DNA of 64,000 nucleotides from Colletes latitarsis (GCF_051014445.1 NC_135137.1:22879501-22943500); one strand, 5' to 3'; shown: positions 1 through 11,160, numbered from the stretch's first letter. Numbers and translations are program-made. Notes: generated by a model not told the origin, from the sequence alone.

Positions 1-220
1 CACATGTCTTTAGATCCTTACCTGTTTGATTTTATATTTCATTATTATCACGTTGTTAAACATGCTTTTTCTGGGCCATATGGAATTTTATTGTGATCGT
101 CCACGAGAAGTAAAAATTTAATCACCGCTATTGTGACAAGTAATAACGGTAAATAATTCCAGATATGCTTTTAGCCATTTTTTTTCTTAGAAAAAGAAAA
201 TACATTAATAAATCGATATA

Positions 221-636
221 CATGGTTTCAGCCACCTCTGGGAAAAATTTGAATGAGAGATTCTAGAGGCCGAAATAACACGAAAATCAAGAATACCAAT
301 TTGTTGACTGAGGCTTCGTTAAAAACTTATTAACGTTTAAAGTTCCATACCGACTGAAAAATTTTTCGGCGAAAAAAAAAATTTTCAAATCATTCTGGAA
401 AAATTATTTTTGGTTGCAAGGGTTAACTACAATTATTTTTTATCAATAGACATACCCCCGAAATCCTACTCACTTTCGAGAAAAAAATTCGTGTAGGTGG
501 ACAAATTTTATTAATTATTTTGTTAATAACTTTTTAACAAAGCTTCGATCAACAAATTGGTATTCTTGATTTTCGTCTTAGTTTGGCCTCTAGAATCTCT
601 CATTAAAATTTTTCCCAAGGGTGGTCGAACACCCTG
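221..636. repeat. MITE copy 1 of a TA-target palindromic family
   Basis: This is a non-coding element of about 416 bp. Its left end reads towards CTGGGAAAAATTTGAATGAG, and the right end is the reverse complement, finishing CACCCTG followed by TA. The terminal inverted repeats run about 110 bp inwards, through the GATTCTAGAGGCC and CAAGAATACCAATTTG blocks. The same ends recur at 14936, 34358, 48508 and 54171, which defines a dispersed family. The TA flanks and CAGGGTG-like tips suggest mobilisation by a Tc1/mariner-type transposase, which is inference. The left tip here is diverged (CATGGTTTC instead of CAGGGTGTTC), so this copy is old. No coding capacity is seen. Confidence 0.85.
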
Positions 637-1430
637 TATATTCCAGTATAGAAAAATAAATAATATGTACAAACTAATTTTTCTATTATATTTATCATCT
701 AGAATTAAGTTACAATTTTGTATCGTTGTACTTTGAACCTATTTGTATTAAATTTATTTTAGGTAACCTTTTTGTTTCTTTGTATAGAAGAATTTCAGGA
801 AATCATTGAAATAAAATAGTAATGGTTGAAATATTCAAATGAACCGCGTTCCGATATTAATCGATTCGTATAATCGACAAACTTATTTGTTGGAAATAGG
901 TCTGCTACGGTAAATGGTTGTATCGTTCTTCCATTTATTGAAGTTTGTTTCCAGAAGTGTATCTATTTAATTAGGATACAAGGTATTCTACTTAATCTTT
1001 GAAACTAATAATATACAGATTTAATTAAATGTTGGGATTATAAACTTATTTGTAACATGTGAAAATAGTAACATATTTTCTAAAAATACCTAACCTATAA
1101 ATGTATTATTATTTAAATATAGTCAATTTAAAAGTTAAAATAATATGTGTCATAATATGAGTCAAATTAAAATCACTGTCCAACTTATTTACTGGTGAAA
1201 TATTTTTAATAATCATAATTTCCCAATTTAATGTTCAACTTATTTATTGGCGAAAAATTTTTAGTAATTTAATATAGATTTCAAAATTTAATACATTATA
1301 TACAAACACAGTGCTGAAAAAGAAAGATATGGATGAAAAATAAAAATGAATATTATTCGGAATTATGGTAACAGAAGAAATAAACTACAGAAAAATAAGA
1401 AACACACTTATTGTGGAAATATTGTTTCAG
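637..1430. other. AT-rich DNA upstream of mRpS21
   Basis: No convincing coding region or element end is visible. A short direct repeat lies at about 1179-1214 and 1233-1268. Both units contain a CAACTTATTTAYTGG core followed by a GAAAWATTTTTA-type tail, with 54 bp between their starts. This stretch should hold the 5' UTR and possibly a first intron of mRpS21, because the sequence just before the start codon looks like a splice acceptor. No promoter motif can be assigned with confidence. Confidence 0.5.
1425..1430 (+). promoter_or_regulatory. Putative 3' splice acceptor before the mRpS21 start
   Basis: TTTCAG abuts the chosen ATG. A 5' UTR intron ending here would place the initiator at the first bases of the coding exon. 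The matching donor cannot be located from sequence alone. Confidence 0.4.
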
Positions 1431-1703
1431 ATGGGTATTGGACGACATGCTCAATTTATTGCTAGAACTGTTATGGTTCAAAACAATAATGTAGAAAAAG
1501 CTTGCAGACACTTAAATAGTATATTAGGAAAGGAGAAAATTTTTGAACAATTTAGACGTACTAGGTATTTTGAGAGACCCTCGCAAGCAAGACGAAGGAT
1601 AAATTATGAAAAGTGCAAAGCTATTTATGATGAGGATATGAGTAGAAAAATTAAATTTATCTTAAGAATAAACAGAGAAGACCCATACCCTGGCTGCTCT
1701 TAA
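1431..1703 (+). CDS. mRpS21: Mitochondrial ribosomal protein S21 (bS21m)
   Basis: This encodes a small-subunit protein of the mitochondrial ribosome, the homologue of bacterial bS21, which acts in the mitochondrial matrix. The 90-residue product has the family hallmarks in order: an N-terminal QFIARTVMVQNNNVE block, a central LNSILGKEK segment, the FRRTRYFERPSQARRR basic stretch, YEKCKAIYDEDMSRKI, and a C-terminal NREDPYPGC. Length and ending match animal MRPS21 proteins of about 87-90 residues. The frame is open back to ATG 1365. I chose ATG 1431 because homologues start just before the QFIARTV block and because TTTCAG directly precedes it, which looks like a 3' splice site. The upstream 22 codons are therefore probably intron or 5' UTR. 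This is the only confident host gene in the window. It has no stops or frameshifts and is surrounded by AT-rich DNA. Confidence 0.93.
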   Translation: MGIGRHAQFIARTVMVQNNNVEKACRHLNSILGKEKIFEQFRRTRYFERPSQARRRINYEKCKAIYDEDMSRKIKFILRINREDPYPGCS

Positions 1704-1843
1704 ACTGAAACTTTATTGAGATACTGTTGAATTTCATTTTGTCTAATCTTGATGTCTATAATCCTATATGTATCCATATAAATATTTGGGTAAAGTATTC
1801 GTACTTTTACATGTCATTCTGTATTAATGTACAAACAGAACAA

Positions 1844-1849
1844 AATAAA
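1844..1849 (+). terminator. mRpS21 polyadenylation signal
   Basis: AATAAA occurs about 140 bp after the stop codon. It is the first canonical signal in the 3' flank and fits a short insect 3' UTR. Confidence 0.55.
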
Positions 1850-4570
1850 TTATAAGTCATCATATATGCTTTACAACAAAATGGTATTCATAATAATCCC
1901 TATTTTACTTTGTATTCTTGTATTATTCTAACATAAAAAGTAGTAAAGAAAGATATTGTAGAAGCTTGAAAAATATTTTTATATTTTAAATAGTTGATGA
2001 AATATAATAAAAATTTACTGTAATTTTAAAAGCATTTTTTATTTCATTTCTAGTATGTTTATAAATGTGCTTTTGTAGATAATGTATTTTATTAAGTCAC
2101 CAGGCTTGTAATCATAGGATTTTTTAATGGGGATATTTGAGGAACTAAAGCAGCAATATAATTATATTAATAATTAATAACTATGAAGAAAAGATTAATA
2201 TAAGTACAATTTTATTTAGATATGTATTATCATTTCGTTCGTATGTCGTTTATATTAAATTATATTAATAAACATATTTTCTATAAAATCCTAGATGAGA
2301 TGAATGAAGATATTATTAATCAAACCTATTTCAATATCTTTGGAATTGGAATCTAGTAATAAATACTACTGAGCCAATAAAAATTAATTGAATTGTCAAA
2401 TAAAACTGCATCTATGGTCAAGGAATAATCAAGAAACGGATACACTAATTGAGATTACGTGTAAAAAAATGTTTGCCAGTTTTAAAGAAACGATGAACAC
2501 ACAATGGATGAACGTGAAAGAAGTTATTTATAGACTTTGCATTACTTTGCATTTTATAGCAAAGTGGGTCTACTGAATAACTAATACCTTTACAGCACAA
2601 CAAATGTACAATGCAAATCATGGAATATGTGATGACCAAGTATGTAATAGTATCAGATTCTAACACTTCATTTTCAAGTTATAATTATAGTTGTGATATA
2701 TACTAGAGTATGATGATAAATCTGTGTGGTTAAGTGAAGTCTATCATGTACCATAATTATAATTATCATTTAAAAGCATGAAAAAAATTAAGATTTAATA
2801 TTGTTGCTAGTTTTATAGCTTTTTAGTTTAGTGTGTTTGTGTGTGTCATGTTTTTGTTATTGTATATTTATTTCTTTAGTATACAATATATTTAATCTCT
2901 AAAAAGTGCTTAAGTCAATATTTTCTGATTCAACACTTTATTTTTATTTGAATCGAAAATAATTGTTTTTAATTAAAACAACATTTTGATTAATATATTA
3001 ATTACAATATGGTTTAAGTATGCTATGAATAAGGTTTCATTTCACTTTTTTATGTAAAATTTATTTCAAATATTTAGAAAAAAATTTATAAATAAATGTG
3101 TATTAGGAAAATCAAAAAGGTCTCAAACTATTTGACAGTATTTATAAAATAAGAAACGAGTGCAGTATTACGAATAGTAATGGATCATTGAAAACGTTTT
3201 AAATTGTGCAAATTGCAAAATACTAAAACGGAATCATAATGTGATATACAAATCTATTTAAAAGACCTTGAAATAGATGGAAAAAGTAAATCAACAGGAT
3301 GGCTACATGTTATTTCTGAACGCAGTAGACAGGTAATTTTGTGAATTGGAAACTAATGGTATAGCCGAATAAGGCTGTCAAAGGTACCGTCAAACCAAAT
3401 TGAATGTACAATGGATCATTTGACAGCTCATCGAAAGAAAATACTTTGTACCAATTCTTATCCCGAAATCTCGACGGTGGGGGTAGTAAAGGAGTGATAA
3501 AGAAAATCATGTTTTTATGCAATTTCTTTTGCTCTATTGATTACAAAAATGTGACAAAATTTTTTCAGATTCTTAAATTGAAAAACCAAGTTATAGAAAA
3601 TAAAAAATGCTGAATTGCGTATTGAAGCAGTTGTAGACTCACTTTTATATTTTTACAGTAAACAGGTATTATGAAAAGTTAGATCTCAAGTCTCTTACCT
3701 TTGACAATTATGGATGGATTGGAGCAGAAAATCGTATATTGGCTTACTATTATTTCTCCTTCCCTTTAAATCAAGTAGTTCTCTCCCTCTCTTTTTCTTT
3801 CTTTAAAAAATATGGATGTTTGCTACGGCTTCAGTATCTAACTTAGAAATGTAAGGGCCATTTCACACCAAATCTATTAATTCACTCTCTGTGAATGATT
3901 CTTTTTTGTAATAAACGCATTTTTAAATATCAGTTTGATTGTTCATTGCTTATTTTTGAATGAAGTATAATTGCTTGATGGAAACTATGAGAACAAGTTA
4001 TTAATTGTCCTGCCTGCTCTATGAAGGAAGTTGATGGGCTGAGGGCCCAGGACGTTCACAGTGACGTTTTGCAGTCCGCTGAAAATTCTTAAAAGGGGGT
4101 GTAATGGATACATAGTCAAAGTTTTACAAGCAAAATGTAATTTCATGAAGAACTGAAAGAAGGAAACACATGTGATTTGCTAAAGAATGACTAACGAATT
4201 ATGGTAAGATTCGATGACGATATCTCGTTCTGATGTTGCTACAATTTCACATCGACACGGACATGTATAGTAGGCTGGACCTTATTTTTCAACTTCGAAA
4301 TTTTTTTGGAACGCCCCCTGAAATTGTGATACTAGATGAGAAAATAACCTATGCAGAATCTGAAATTGATCAGACAACGGGAAGACGTGACGCATTGAAG
4401 TTGACAATTTTTTATTTTTGCAACCTATTTTTTTCCATTAAAGTGTATCGTTATCATACATTTTAGTACCTCTTTGAATTCATCCTTTAACACTTTATAA
4501 AGATATAGAAACCAAATGTGGAATTTTTTGTTTTTTATAAGTCATTATTCTAAAATTTCAAAAATTTATT
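1850..4570. other. AT-rich intergenic DNA, nothing recognised
   Basis: I see no protein family, LTR, inverted repeat or RNA gene here. Short open frames at 2388-2576, 3404-3613 and 4233-4466 have compositions expected by chance in AT-rich DNA and no recognisable motifs. The interval 4010-4400 is somewhat less AT-rich and could be an old repeat fragment, but nothing identifies it. Confidence 0.5.
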
Positions 4571-5735
4571 GCGGAAAAAATATACTTTTTCGCATTACAT
4601 TTACTTCGGTAAATAGTACAAGTTTTATCTCTAACATTTTTTTATATGTTTATAAATAAGGAAGATATTTAAGTGATTCCGTTTTTACGTCTTCGATTTC
4701 ATATTTTCGTAAAATAAATACTACTTTTCAGTGAGATAATTTAGGTGTATATCAAGATTATAGTTTTTTAATTATTTAATATTATTATTAATTCATGGGT
4801 ACAAAGTAGTTCATGTTAACGTGTGTAAAATAGTATTCAAAGTCTTGAAAGTACTGTTACATTTGTCGATTCAAAGAAGTATGTGTTCTTCGGGAACAAA
4901 AACTTGAAAGAGAGATTTTGTATTTATCTTGCAGGCATCATACTTATAAGATTGTTTTACAAAATATATACATTGAAAAAATGACAAAATCCGAAGGATC
5001 AAGTGTTTATTAAAAAAATTTCAAGAAACGTGGCCTTTGATTGACAACGTAAAATGTTCCGTTCTTCAAAACACATTCGTACCCGGGGTAAAGTGGCTAC
5101 CTTTCCGGCCATTATGGCTCGCCATTGTTTAATTTTTGGGATCGGAATCCACCACCGTCTCTCGAAATTTCTCCTTTATGAGGAAAACATTTACCAGCCA
5201 GATGGTGCCTCGGAATGCGCCTCCAGTTTGCAGTTGCTCCGCTCCAAGTAAATCGGTTTATGGCTCCGTCGGCGGGCGGTTCACTCGAGGACTTTGGCCC
5301 GCATGGCTCATTTCCGCTCGTCGGCCCAAGTCTTCTCTCTCAACCGCGCGAGGGAACAAACAGAAGAAATGTATCAATTTTCTTAAATACACGAGGAAAT
5401 AGTTCAAACGATCAACCGTCTTCAGCGACGAAAAAACGTGTTCGTCTTCCCCGTTCGAGGGAAAACGTGAATTCTATAACAATGTATCGATCTGCACTCA
5501 TGTAAATTAACAATAAAGTTAAAATCTCGCGACGTAGTTCGCGCAGTAATCCGTTGAATTAGTCAGCCAATAATTCTACGACAAGCATTGGCAGCTGGCA
5601 GTTGCCATCAACACATGCGGCAAAATAAGATTTATACCAGGAATTAATAGCGAGTTTGTTCGTCGAAAAATTTCAACTAAATTAACTCAGATAATTATTG
5701 AATGTTCACTTAAAATTTTAGAAACAGATAAATAT
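4571..5735 (+). pseudogene. Unnamed repetitive gene family U, copy A (partial)
   Basis: This is a plus-strand fragment of the same gene whose other copy lies in inverted orientation at 5740-6950. The match covers AT-rich upstream DNA (4571-4870) and coding segments, including CIIHT-like codons near 4935, the segment leading to AWPLI near 5035, and RFIPGINSEFVRRKIS near 5630-5680. The coding part is split by a 568-bp insert at 5055-5622: the frame before it, ending in a DNV-like codon run, resumes after it. The copy stops at about 5735, where it abuts the opposite copy. I do not recognise a named superfamily. The repetition suggests a transposon-derived gene, which is inference. Confidence 0.5.
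5055..5622. mobile_element. Solo-LTR-like insertion in family U copy A
   Basis: The insert begins TGTTCCGTTC and ends GCGGCA, giving TG...CA termini. It is far more GC-rich than its surroundings and contains AATAAAG near 5509, consistent with a polyadenylation signal in an LTR. Comparison with the uninterrupted copy B shows exactly where the foreign DNA begins and ends. The flanks are A-rich (TAAAA on the left, AAATA on the right), so a target duplication is possible but not exact. The open frames inside it lack family motifs. Confidence 0.5.
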
Positions 5736-5739
5736 TCAT

Positions 5740-6950
5740 TTGCAACTTTTAATTGCCGAGCAATGTTTAACCCGTAATTGAAGTTGCTCTTATGTTCCTA
5801 TAAGAAGTCAAACGGAATAGAAAATCTTGCGAAAAATATTTTTGTCTTTTGTGAAATGAAATGCTGAATTCCTGTATCGATATAGTTTTTCACATCTTCA
5901 GGAACAATTTTAATCTTTTTACAAAAGTCGTCTTCTGATTTATTTCTCATAGTTTCCACCATTTATAATTTACTATATTTTCCTACCATCTTATAAAAAA
6001 ATGCTAAACCTGTCACTTCTAGTAACAAATACCATAGATGGTTTGGATAAGTTTGGACAGACCTATATGGCTGACTCTTTCGTCAATATTTCGATATTTG
6101 TTCCACTGCTATTGGAGTTCTAATCCATACTTTTATATAGAGTCTAGTTGAAAAAATACAAATATCTTGTATTCCAATTTCTTCTTGAATCCTTAAATGA
6201 AATTGTTTTTTAAATAAATATAATTTTAATGCATAGATCGCTTTCGACATCTACCGAGCGTGATGCTCGAAAGGATACATTTCTTCGTGGAGTCCCACTC
6301 AGAAAAATAATTACTAATTCTGAAAACTCCCTATAATCCTCTTGTGGCTCTTTTTCTGTTTCTAAAATTCTAAGTGAAAATTCAATAATTTGTTGAGTTA
6401 ACTCAATTGAAATTTTTCGACGAACAAGCTCATTATTAATTCCTGGTATAAATCTTACGTTGTTAATCAAAGGCCACGCTTCTTGAAATTTTTTTAATAG
6501 AGTAACACTTGGTCCTTCGAATTTTGTTATTTTTTCAATGAATATACTTTGTAAAACAATCTCATAAGTATGATGACTGCAAGGTAAATGCAAAATCTCT
6601 CTTTCAAATTTTTGTTCTCGAAGAACACAAGCTTCTTTGAATCGTCAAATGTAACAGTACTTTCAAGACTTTAAATACTATTTTGCACACGTTAACATGA
6701 ACTATTTTATACCCATGAATTAATAATAATATTAAATAATTAAAAAACTATATTCTTGATATACACCTAAATTATTTCACTGAAAAATAGTATTTATTTT
6801 ACGAAAATATGAAATCGAAGACGTAAAAACGGAATCACTTAAATATCTTCGTTATTTATAAACATATAAAAAAATGTTATAGATAAAATTTGTACTATTT
6901 AATGAAGTAAATGCAATGTGAAAAAGTATATTTTTTACCACAATTTTTTT
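5740..6950 (-). pseudogene. Unnamed repetitive gene family U, copy B
   Basis: Read on the minus strand from about 6600 downwards, this copy encodes YEIVLQSIFIEKITKFEG, then WPLINNVRFIPGINNELV, then a segment ending FLSGTPRRNVSF. After a frameshift near 6240 it continues SKAIYALKLYLF, ICIFSTRLYIKVWI and finally KIVPEDVKNYIDTGIQHF near 5900. The FL-GTPRR-FRA / AKAIYxLK pattern resembles an anonymous repetitive protein found in several insect and cnidarian genomes. I cannot name its superfamily. At least one frameshift and several stops make it a pseudogene. AT-rich DNA at 6600-6950 matches copy A inverted, so the pair forms a long palindrome with a unique centre. Confidence 0.5.
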
Positions 6951-6954
6951 GTAA

Positions 6955-8030
6955 CTAACACCACTGAGTGTACACCAGCAGCTTGTGATCGGTGTAGACC
7001 ACGAACGATCAGCCCTCACCATCTGCCTAAATTGTTTTATTGCTGAATAAGTCGCGAACAGTTTGCGCTCATGCGCACTGTATTTTCGTTCCGCAGACGA
7101 TAGGGCCTTGATGTGTAATGCCAGTAATCGCCACACGTTCCCTTATTGCTGCTGCAACGCGGCTCCTAAGGCAAAATATGAGGCATCCACCATAATGATT
7201 AGTTCAGTCGTGTTTGAAGGACACGACAGAAACGTTGCGTTTACTAAATCATTTTTAAAGGAGTCCAAATTCTGCTCTGTTTCTGGGCTCCACTCAATCG
7301 GTTCGTCAGACTTTGCCTTCTTACCTTTAAACAGCTCATTGAGCGATGTTTGTAAGGTCGTGGCGTCGCATCGTCTATGAACCGCTTATAGAAATGAATC
7401 ATGTCCAAAAACATGCGCAGTTCTTTTAAGATTTCGGGCTTTTTAAACAAAATTATGGCCTGTATTTTCTCGTCTAAAGGCTTCGTGTCTTCATCGTTCA
7501 CGGTGTATCGCAGTTTTACTTCTTTTTTCGCGAAAACGCATTTCCCCGGATTAACGACGATGCCATATCGTTCGAGTCGCTCGAAAAGCTGTCTAAGGTT
7601 CTTGAGGTGTTCGTCTTCGTTCTTGGATGCTACCAAAATGTCATTCAGGTATGTGGCAATATGTATATTCAAAATTTAAACTACCCAAACAGCGCTGATG
7701 TCGCAGTTTTTTTAATACCAACGGGATGAACCGGTATCTGATGGTATGCTTTTACCAGATCGATCATCAATGGTCGAGAATACCGTTTTGCTGTGTAGCA
7801 TCCTAGAGAAGTCCTTTATGTGCGGGATTGGGTATCGGTTCAGAAACTCTCGTTTAGGGTCCGATAGTTTCCGCAGGGTCTCCAGCTGTGATTCTTCTTT
7901 GCCACCATATAAAGAATTAATGCCCACTTGCTTTTATGATGGTTGAATGTATAACGAGGTCCTCGAATTCCGTCTTCGCAATCTTGAACATTGCCGCTAG
8001 CTACTGCATATCTTTCAGAGCTCAACTTAA
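6955..8030 (-). pseudogene. Degenerate Gypsy pol fragment (RT and RNase H)
   Basis: Pieces of one minus-strand reverse transcriptase lie in order. Near 7870-8020 is a region with WRPCGNYRTLNE. Near 7740-7860 is YPIPHIKDF followed by VFSTID. At 7244-7672 are YLNDILVAS (the usual YIDD with Asn at the third position), LRQLFERLERYGIVVNPGKC and FLDMIHFYKRFI. At about 7000-7136 is an RNase H piece with ALSSAERKYSAHERKL. The catalytic YIDD is degraded and the frame breaks repeatedly. Gag, protease, integrase and LTRs are absent. The sequence resembles the K02A2-like Gypsy type also present intact at 59.9-63.3 kb. It ends abruptly at about 6955 against the family U palindrome. Confidence 0.8.
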
Positions 8031-8107
8031 AATAATTCTGCCTTACTTTCTTAGATCATTTTTGTACGAGTTTTAGGCGTATAGTATCTTCACGTGTTTT
8101 TGGCAAG
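7968..8107. repeat. Direct repeat flanking a fold-back element, left copy
   Basis: About 135 bp from a CGTCTTCGCAATCTTGAACA-like start to a CACGTGTTTTTGGCAAG-like end are repeated in the same orientation at 9018-9150 with only scattered changes. The left copy overlaps the N-terminal end of the Gypsy fragment, so the duplicated segment is Gypsy-derived at least in part. Confidence 0.8.
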
Positions 8108-8403
8108 GGGGAGATTACGATTTCCATGGTCCCTTATTTAGCGGTTAAATTTGTGTTCTTGGGATCATTTTAAGACAAAAATGTATATGTCACAGGTCTC
8201 GTATGGGCCTGGTTTAACCAGTAAACTAGATTTCCTGTTTTTTGTAAATCTGCAAATATCTCGGTAACTATGTGAAATATGGCAAAATATCAAGAGATCT
8301 TTTTTGTAGAAAATTAAACTTCCAACAATTTATATTCTCTGACATTTTTTTATCATCTACACAGTTTCCGAATATATTTATATTTTAGTAAAGTTGCAGA
8401 ATA

Positions 8404-8431
8404 CCCCCCCCCCCCCCCCCCCCCCCCCCCC
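8404..8431. repeat. Poly-C tract, 28 nt
   Basis: An uninterrupted run of 28 cytosines. Comparable runs occur at 39818-39837 (20 C) and 41402-41413 (12 C). The exact length may be affected by sequencing error. Confidence 0.9.
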
Positions 8432-8601
8432 GAAATGATGGTCAGGGAACGTAAAAGCACCGTTCAAAACTACTTATACAAGAATCAAGAAATGTTTATG
8501 TATTAAAACTCTTAATACATAACACATAACACATACTATCAATAATACATAATACGTAACATATTAAATACTTAATCCGCAAAAAAGTTATATATTTAAA
8601 T

Positions 8602-8657
8602 CGCTTTTGTGAAATAATAATGTTGTTTAAATAATTTGTTATTATTTCACAAAAGCG
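8602..8657. repeat. Perfect 19-bp hairpin
   Basis: CGCTTTTGTGAAATAATAA at 8602-8620 is reverse-complemented exactly at 8639-8657, leaving an 18-nt AT-rich loop. It lies near the centre of the fold-back element, between its outer arms. Confidence 0.8.
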
Positions 8658-9017
8658 GTTGCCGAATATACGCATATGTAAGATCCCGATGCAGTAGAAG
8701 TACTTGAACTATACAAGATATTAGAAATTTTGATTAAATTTCAGTGAATATTCTTTGTAAAAAACGGAATTTTAACATCATTTTAATGTTTTTTATACAA
8801 AATTTAATTTCCTACAAGAAAGGTCTGTATATATTTTGCCATATCTCGCATAGTTTCCAAGATATTTGCAGGTTTATAAAAAACAGGAAATCTACTTTCC
8901 CGCCTAAACTAGGCCGATTTAATACCTACAACATATACAGTTTTTTTCTTAAAATGACCCCAAGAACACAAATTTAACCTTCAAAGTAGAGGTCACGGAA
9001 ATCGTGATCGTGCTCGT

Positions 9018-9150
9018 CTTTGCAATCTTGAACATCGCCGCTACCTACTGCATATCTTTCAGAGCTCAACTCAAAATAATTCTATCTTACTTTCATAGAT
9101 CATTTTTGTACGAGTTTTAGGCGTATAGTATCTTTACGTGTTTTTGGTAA
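9018..9150. repeat. Direct repeat flanking a fold-back element, right copy
   Basis: Right-hand partner of 7968-8107, about 90% identical by eye and in the same orientation. It starts immediately after the inverted arm of the fold-back element. Confidence 0.8.
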
Positions 9151-9334
9151 GTACCATAGTGCCTGAACTTTTGTAGATTGTGTATAGAAAGAAATGTGTA
9201 GAAAGAAAAACTGATTTATTCGTAGTATTATATGTGTACATATTACTATCCTTAGACATTAGTGTAGTGATTAATTTTTAGTGAATAATAACTTGGTTAT
9301 AGTGCGTGTTTATTATTATTGTTAAATTAATCAT

Positions 9335-9530
9335 CATGGCTTCAAAGAGAACCTCTGGTAACAATAGAGAGGAAAATTGAAATTATGAACAAGTTGCAAA
9401 GAGAAGCACCTATCTCCAATTTAGCAGACTATTATTAAGTCTGTATGGAGACGAATTACAGAAAAAGAAAAGGAAGATGTGGAAATTTGAAGACTTGGAA
9501 AACTGCCTCTGTATGAAGGGTTAAGAAGCC
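9335..9530 (+). pseudogene. Possible pogo/Tigger-type N-terminal remnant
   Basis: Plus-strand translation across two frames gives MASKRTSG, then KIEIMNKLQREAPISNLAD, which resembles the helix-turn-helix start of CENP-B/pogo transposases. Next come weakly similar EDLENCLY-like residues that recall the second DNA-binding half. The fragment is short and frameshifted, and no catalytic domain follows. The call is tentative. Confidence 0.3.
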
Positions 9531-10471
9531 AGTCAGTGTAAGTCCATTAACCTTAAAATTGAGATAAATAAGGATTTTGCAAACTAGTTATAGAAAAATA
9601 ACAATGACATTAATAATGAGAAGCACAATTTTTATTATAAGATGAATTTAACTGGAAGAGAAACAAAAGAAAAATATTAATGTTTTTTTAGAGAAAGCAA
9701 ATTAAATGAAAGAAATGTAACTTATGTGAAGTGTCTATTGAAGAATGCAATAATGAATTAGAATTTAAATAAGTCAATCTACATCAACTTTGCTATTTAC
9801 ACAGGATTCAAACACATCTTAAATATATATAGTTCATTGTCACAAATTCAATATTTATATTCTAAATACACATCAACAATGTGTTTCAATATTTATATTT
9901 TAAGTACACGTAAAACATGTGTATAAAAATATCACAAATTTTTTTTTAGGTTTTTCTTACTATCTTCGCAATCAGACAAATTTTCATCAATATCTGGTAA
10001 GTACTCGGATTCACTGTTACTTATAGTCTAAGTTAGACATCGTAAACAATAAAGTATAAATTAGTAAATAATACAGTATAAACTAGTAAACAATAAAACA
10101 CAAACGTCTTTTATGTGACATAAATTAACTGTCTCCTGAATACTTTTGTATTGTTTTCTATTGTATTTATTGAAAATACAAATCATAGGCTCACAAGCTG
10201 AGCCCATTTATCCACTTACAGGAATATAGTGACATAGTTATATAAGTACAGGTGATGATTTCTAAAACTAGTTAAAAACACATTATGTGCTAAACAGACT
10301 AGTATGTTGTCAATGATAAACTTATGCTACCGATAGGAGATTGCATCTTCTCGTTATGATAAGTATTGTAAAAGAGCAGATATACTGAACTTACTACTAG
10401 ATTAAACAAAAGAATAATCAATACGAGATTGACATTGCACAAAATATTACTACCTAAAGTGCCTTAAATTA
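9531..10471. other. AT-rich DNA, nothing recognised
   Basis: No coding family or element boundary is evident. Near 9830-9920 the motif ACAYRTGT with ATTCAATATTTATAT is repeated two or three times at about 60-bp spacing, a minor local repeat. The minus strand near 9960-10010 encodes an acidic SDxDENLSDCEDSKK run of unknown origin. Confidence 0.4.
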
Positions 10472-11160
10472 CTAAATAGAAATATCACATTCTTGTAGGA
10501 ATTTGCTAATAACTGTAAAACCTTTAAGATTAGGTTTAGACAAAAAGGTGTTAATACACAGAGGAAGTTGATAACCTTGCCTAAATAAGTTCTTCAAAAA
10601 AGCATGTCTGTGAAGCTCAGTTAGAGGACATTGACACGACACATGTTTGAGATTGTGCTTCTCTGCACTGCACTGACACGATGGGTTATCCACAACTTTG
10701 ATATTCTGTACGGATTCATTGAAACTGTAGTGATTCAACCAGGCTCGACAAATCCAGACCACGATGTGCCTAGGCAGCTTTACATAATAAAATCACGGTT
10801 TGGTGTGAGAGACAAAGAAGCGTTCAAAGTATTTTTTGCTAGTAGATAGGCCTAGCGAAGGGTCTGATTTGTTTACCCATGAGCTGCGCGATTTTTCCCA
10901 CATTTCATTTTTAAAAGTCTCATTGAAATCTTGGGGCGGAATTTTTCAAAAAAGGTGAGGCAGATGGAGGGTAGCCTCCTTTGTCAGGTTGTCAACTTCT
11001 TCGTTACCGAAAATACCTTTATGTGAGGGTACCCACATAATTTAATTCTGGATGGATTCAGATTTACTGAGTAGTCTAAAGCTAGTTTTATCTTAATATC
11101 TAACACGTATTTATTTCCAAACAAGGTGATAGAATTAGGAAGAGTTTGAACGTTACTGAC
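10472..11160 (-). pseudogene. I-type LINE 3' fragment (RNase H end)
   Basis: Minus-strand frames give an RNase H end motif MWVPSHKGIFGNEEVDNLTK near 10985-11045 and, after a frameshift, LNHYSFNES, DNPSCQCSAEKHNLKHV and QCPLTELHRHAF down to a stop at 10472. WVPSH-G-I-GNE-VD is the last conserved RNase H block of RNase H-bearing LINEs. The Cys/His tail CQC-x-H-x-CPL matches the C-terminus of the LINE at 21.6-26.7 kb in layout. The fragment begins abruptly at 11160, where an inverted-repeat unit starts. No endonuclease or RT is present. Confidence 0.8.

Larger units (their letters stand above)
8108..9017. mobile_element. Fold-back element with a 28-C homopolymer
   Basis: Outer arms at roughly 8112-8340 and 8800-9010 are inverted copies. 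They share GATTACGATTTCC, AAATTTGTGTTCTTGGG, ACAGGAAATCTA-like and GCAAATATCTYGG motifs. The interior holds a run of 28 C (8404-8431) and a perfect 19-bp hairpin. No open frame has transposase features. It sits exactly between the two ~135-bp direct repeats. It could be a non-autonomous fold-back transposon, or the product of a tandem duplication around one. The superfamily is unknown. Confidence 0.6.

Noticed and set aside
3310..3613. Pair of overlapping frames on opposite strands
   Set aside because: Chance frames in AT-rich DNA. No recognisable domain on either strand.
5054..5505. Three overlapping plus-strand open frames
   Set aside because: They lie within the TG...CA insert and have no family motif. 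They are best explained by its GC-rich, stop-poor composition.
9600..10400. Hidden host gene between the possible pogo remnant and LINE-3
   Set aside because: No long frame, splice pattern or conserved peptide is visible.
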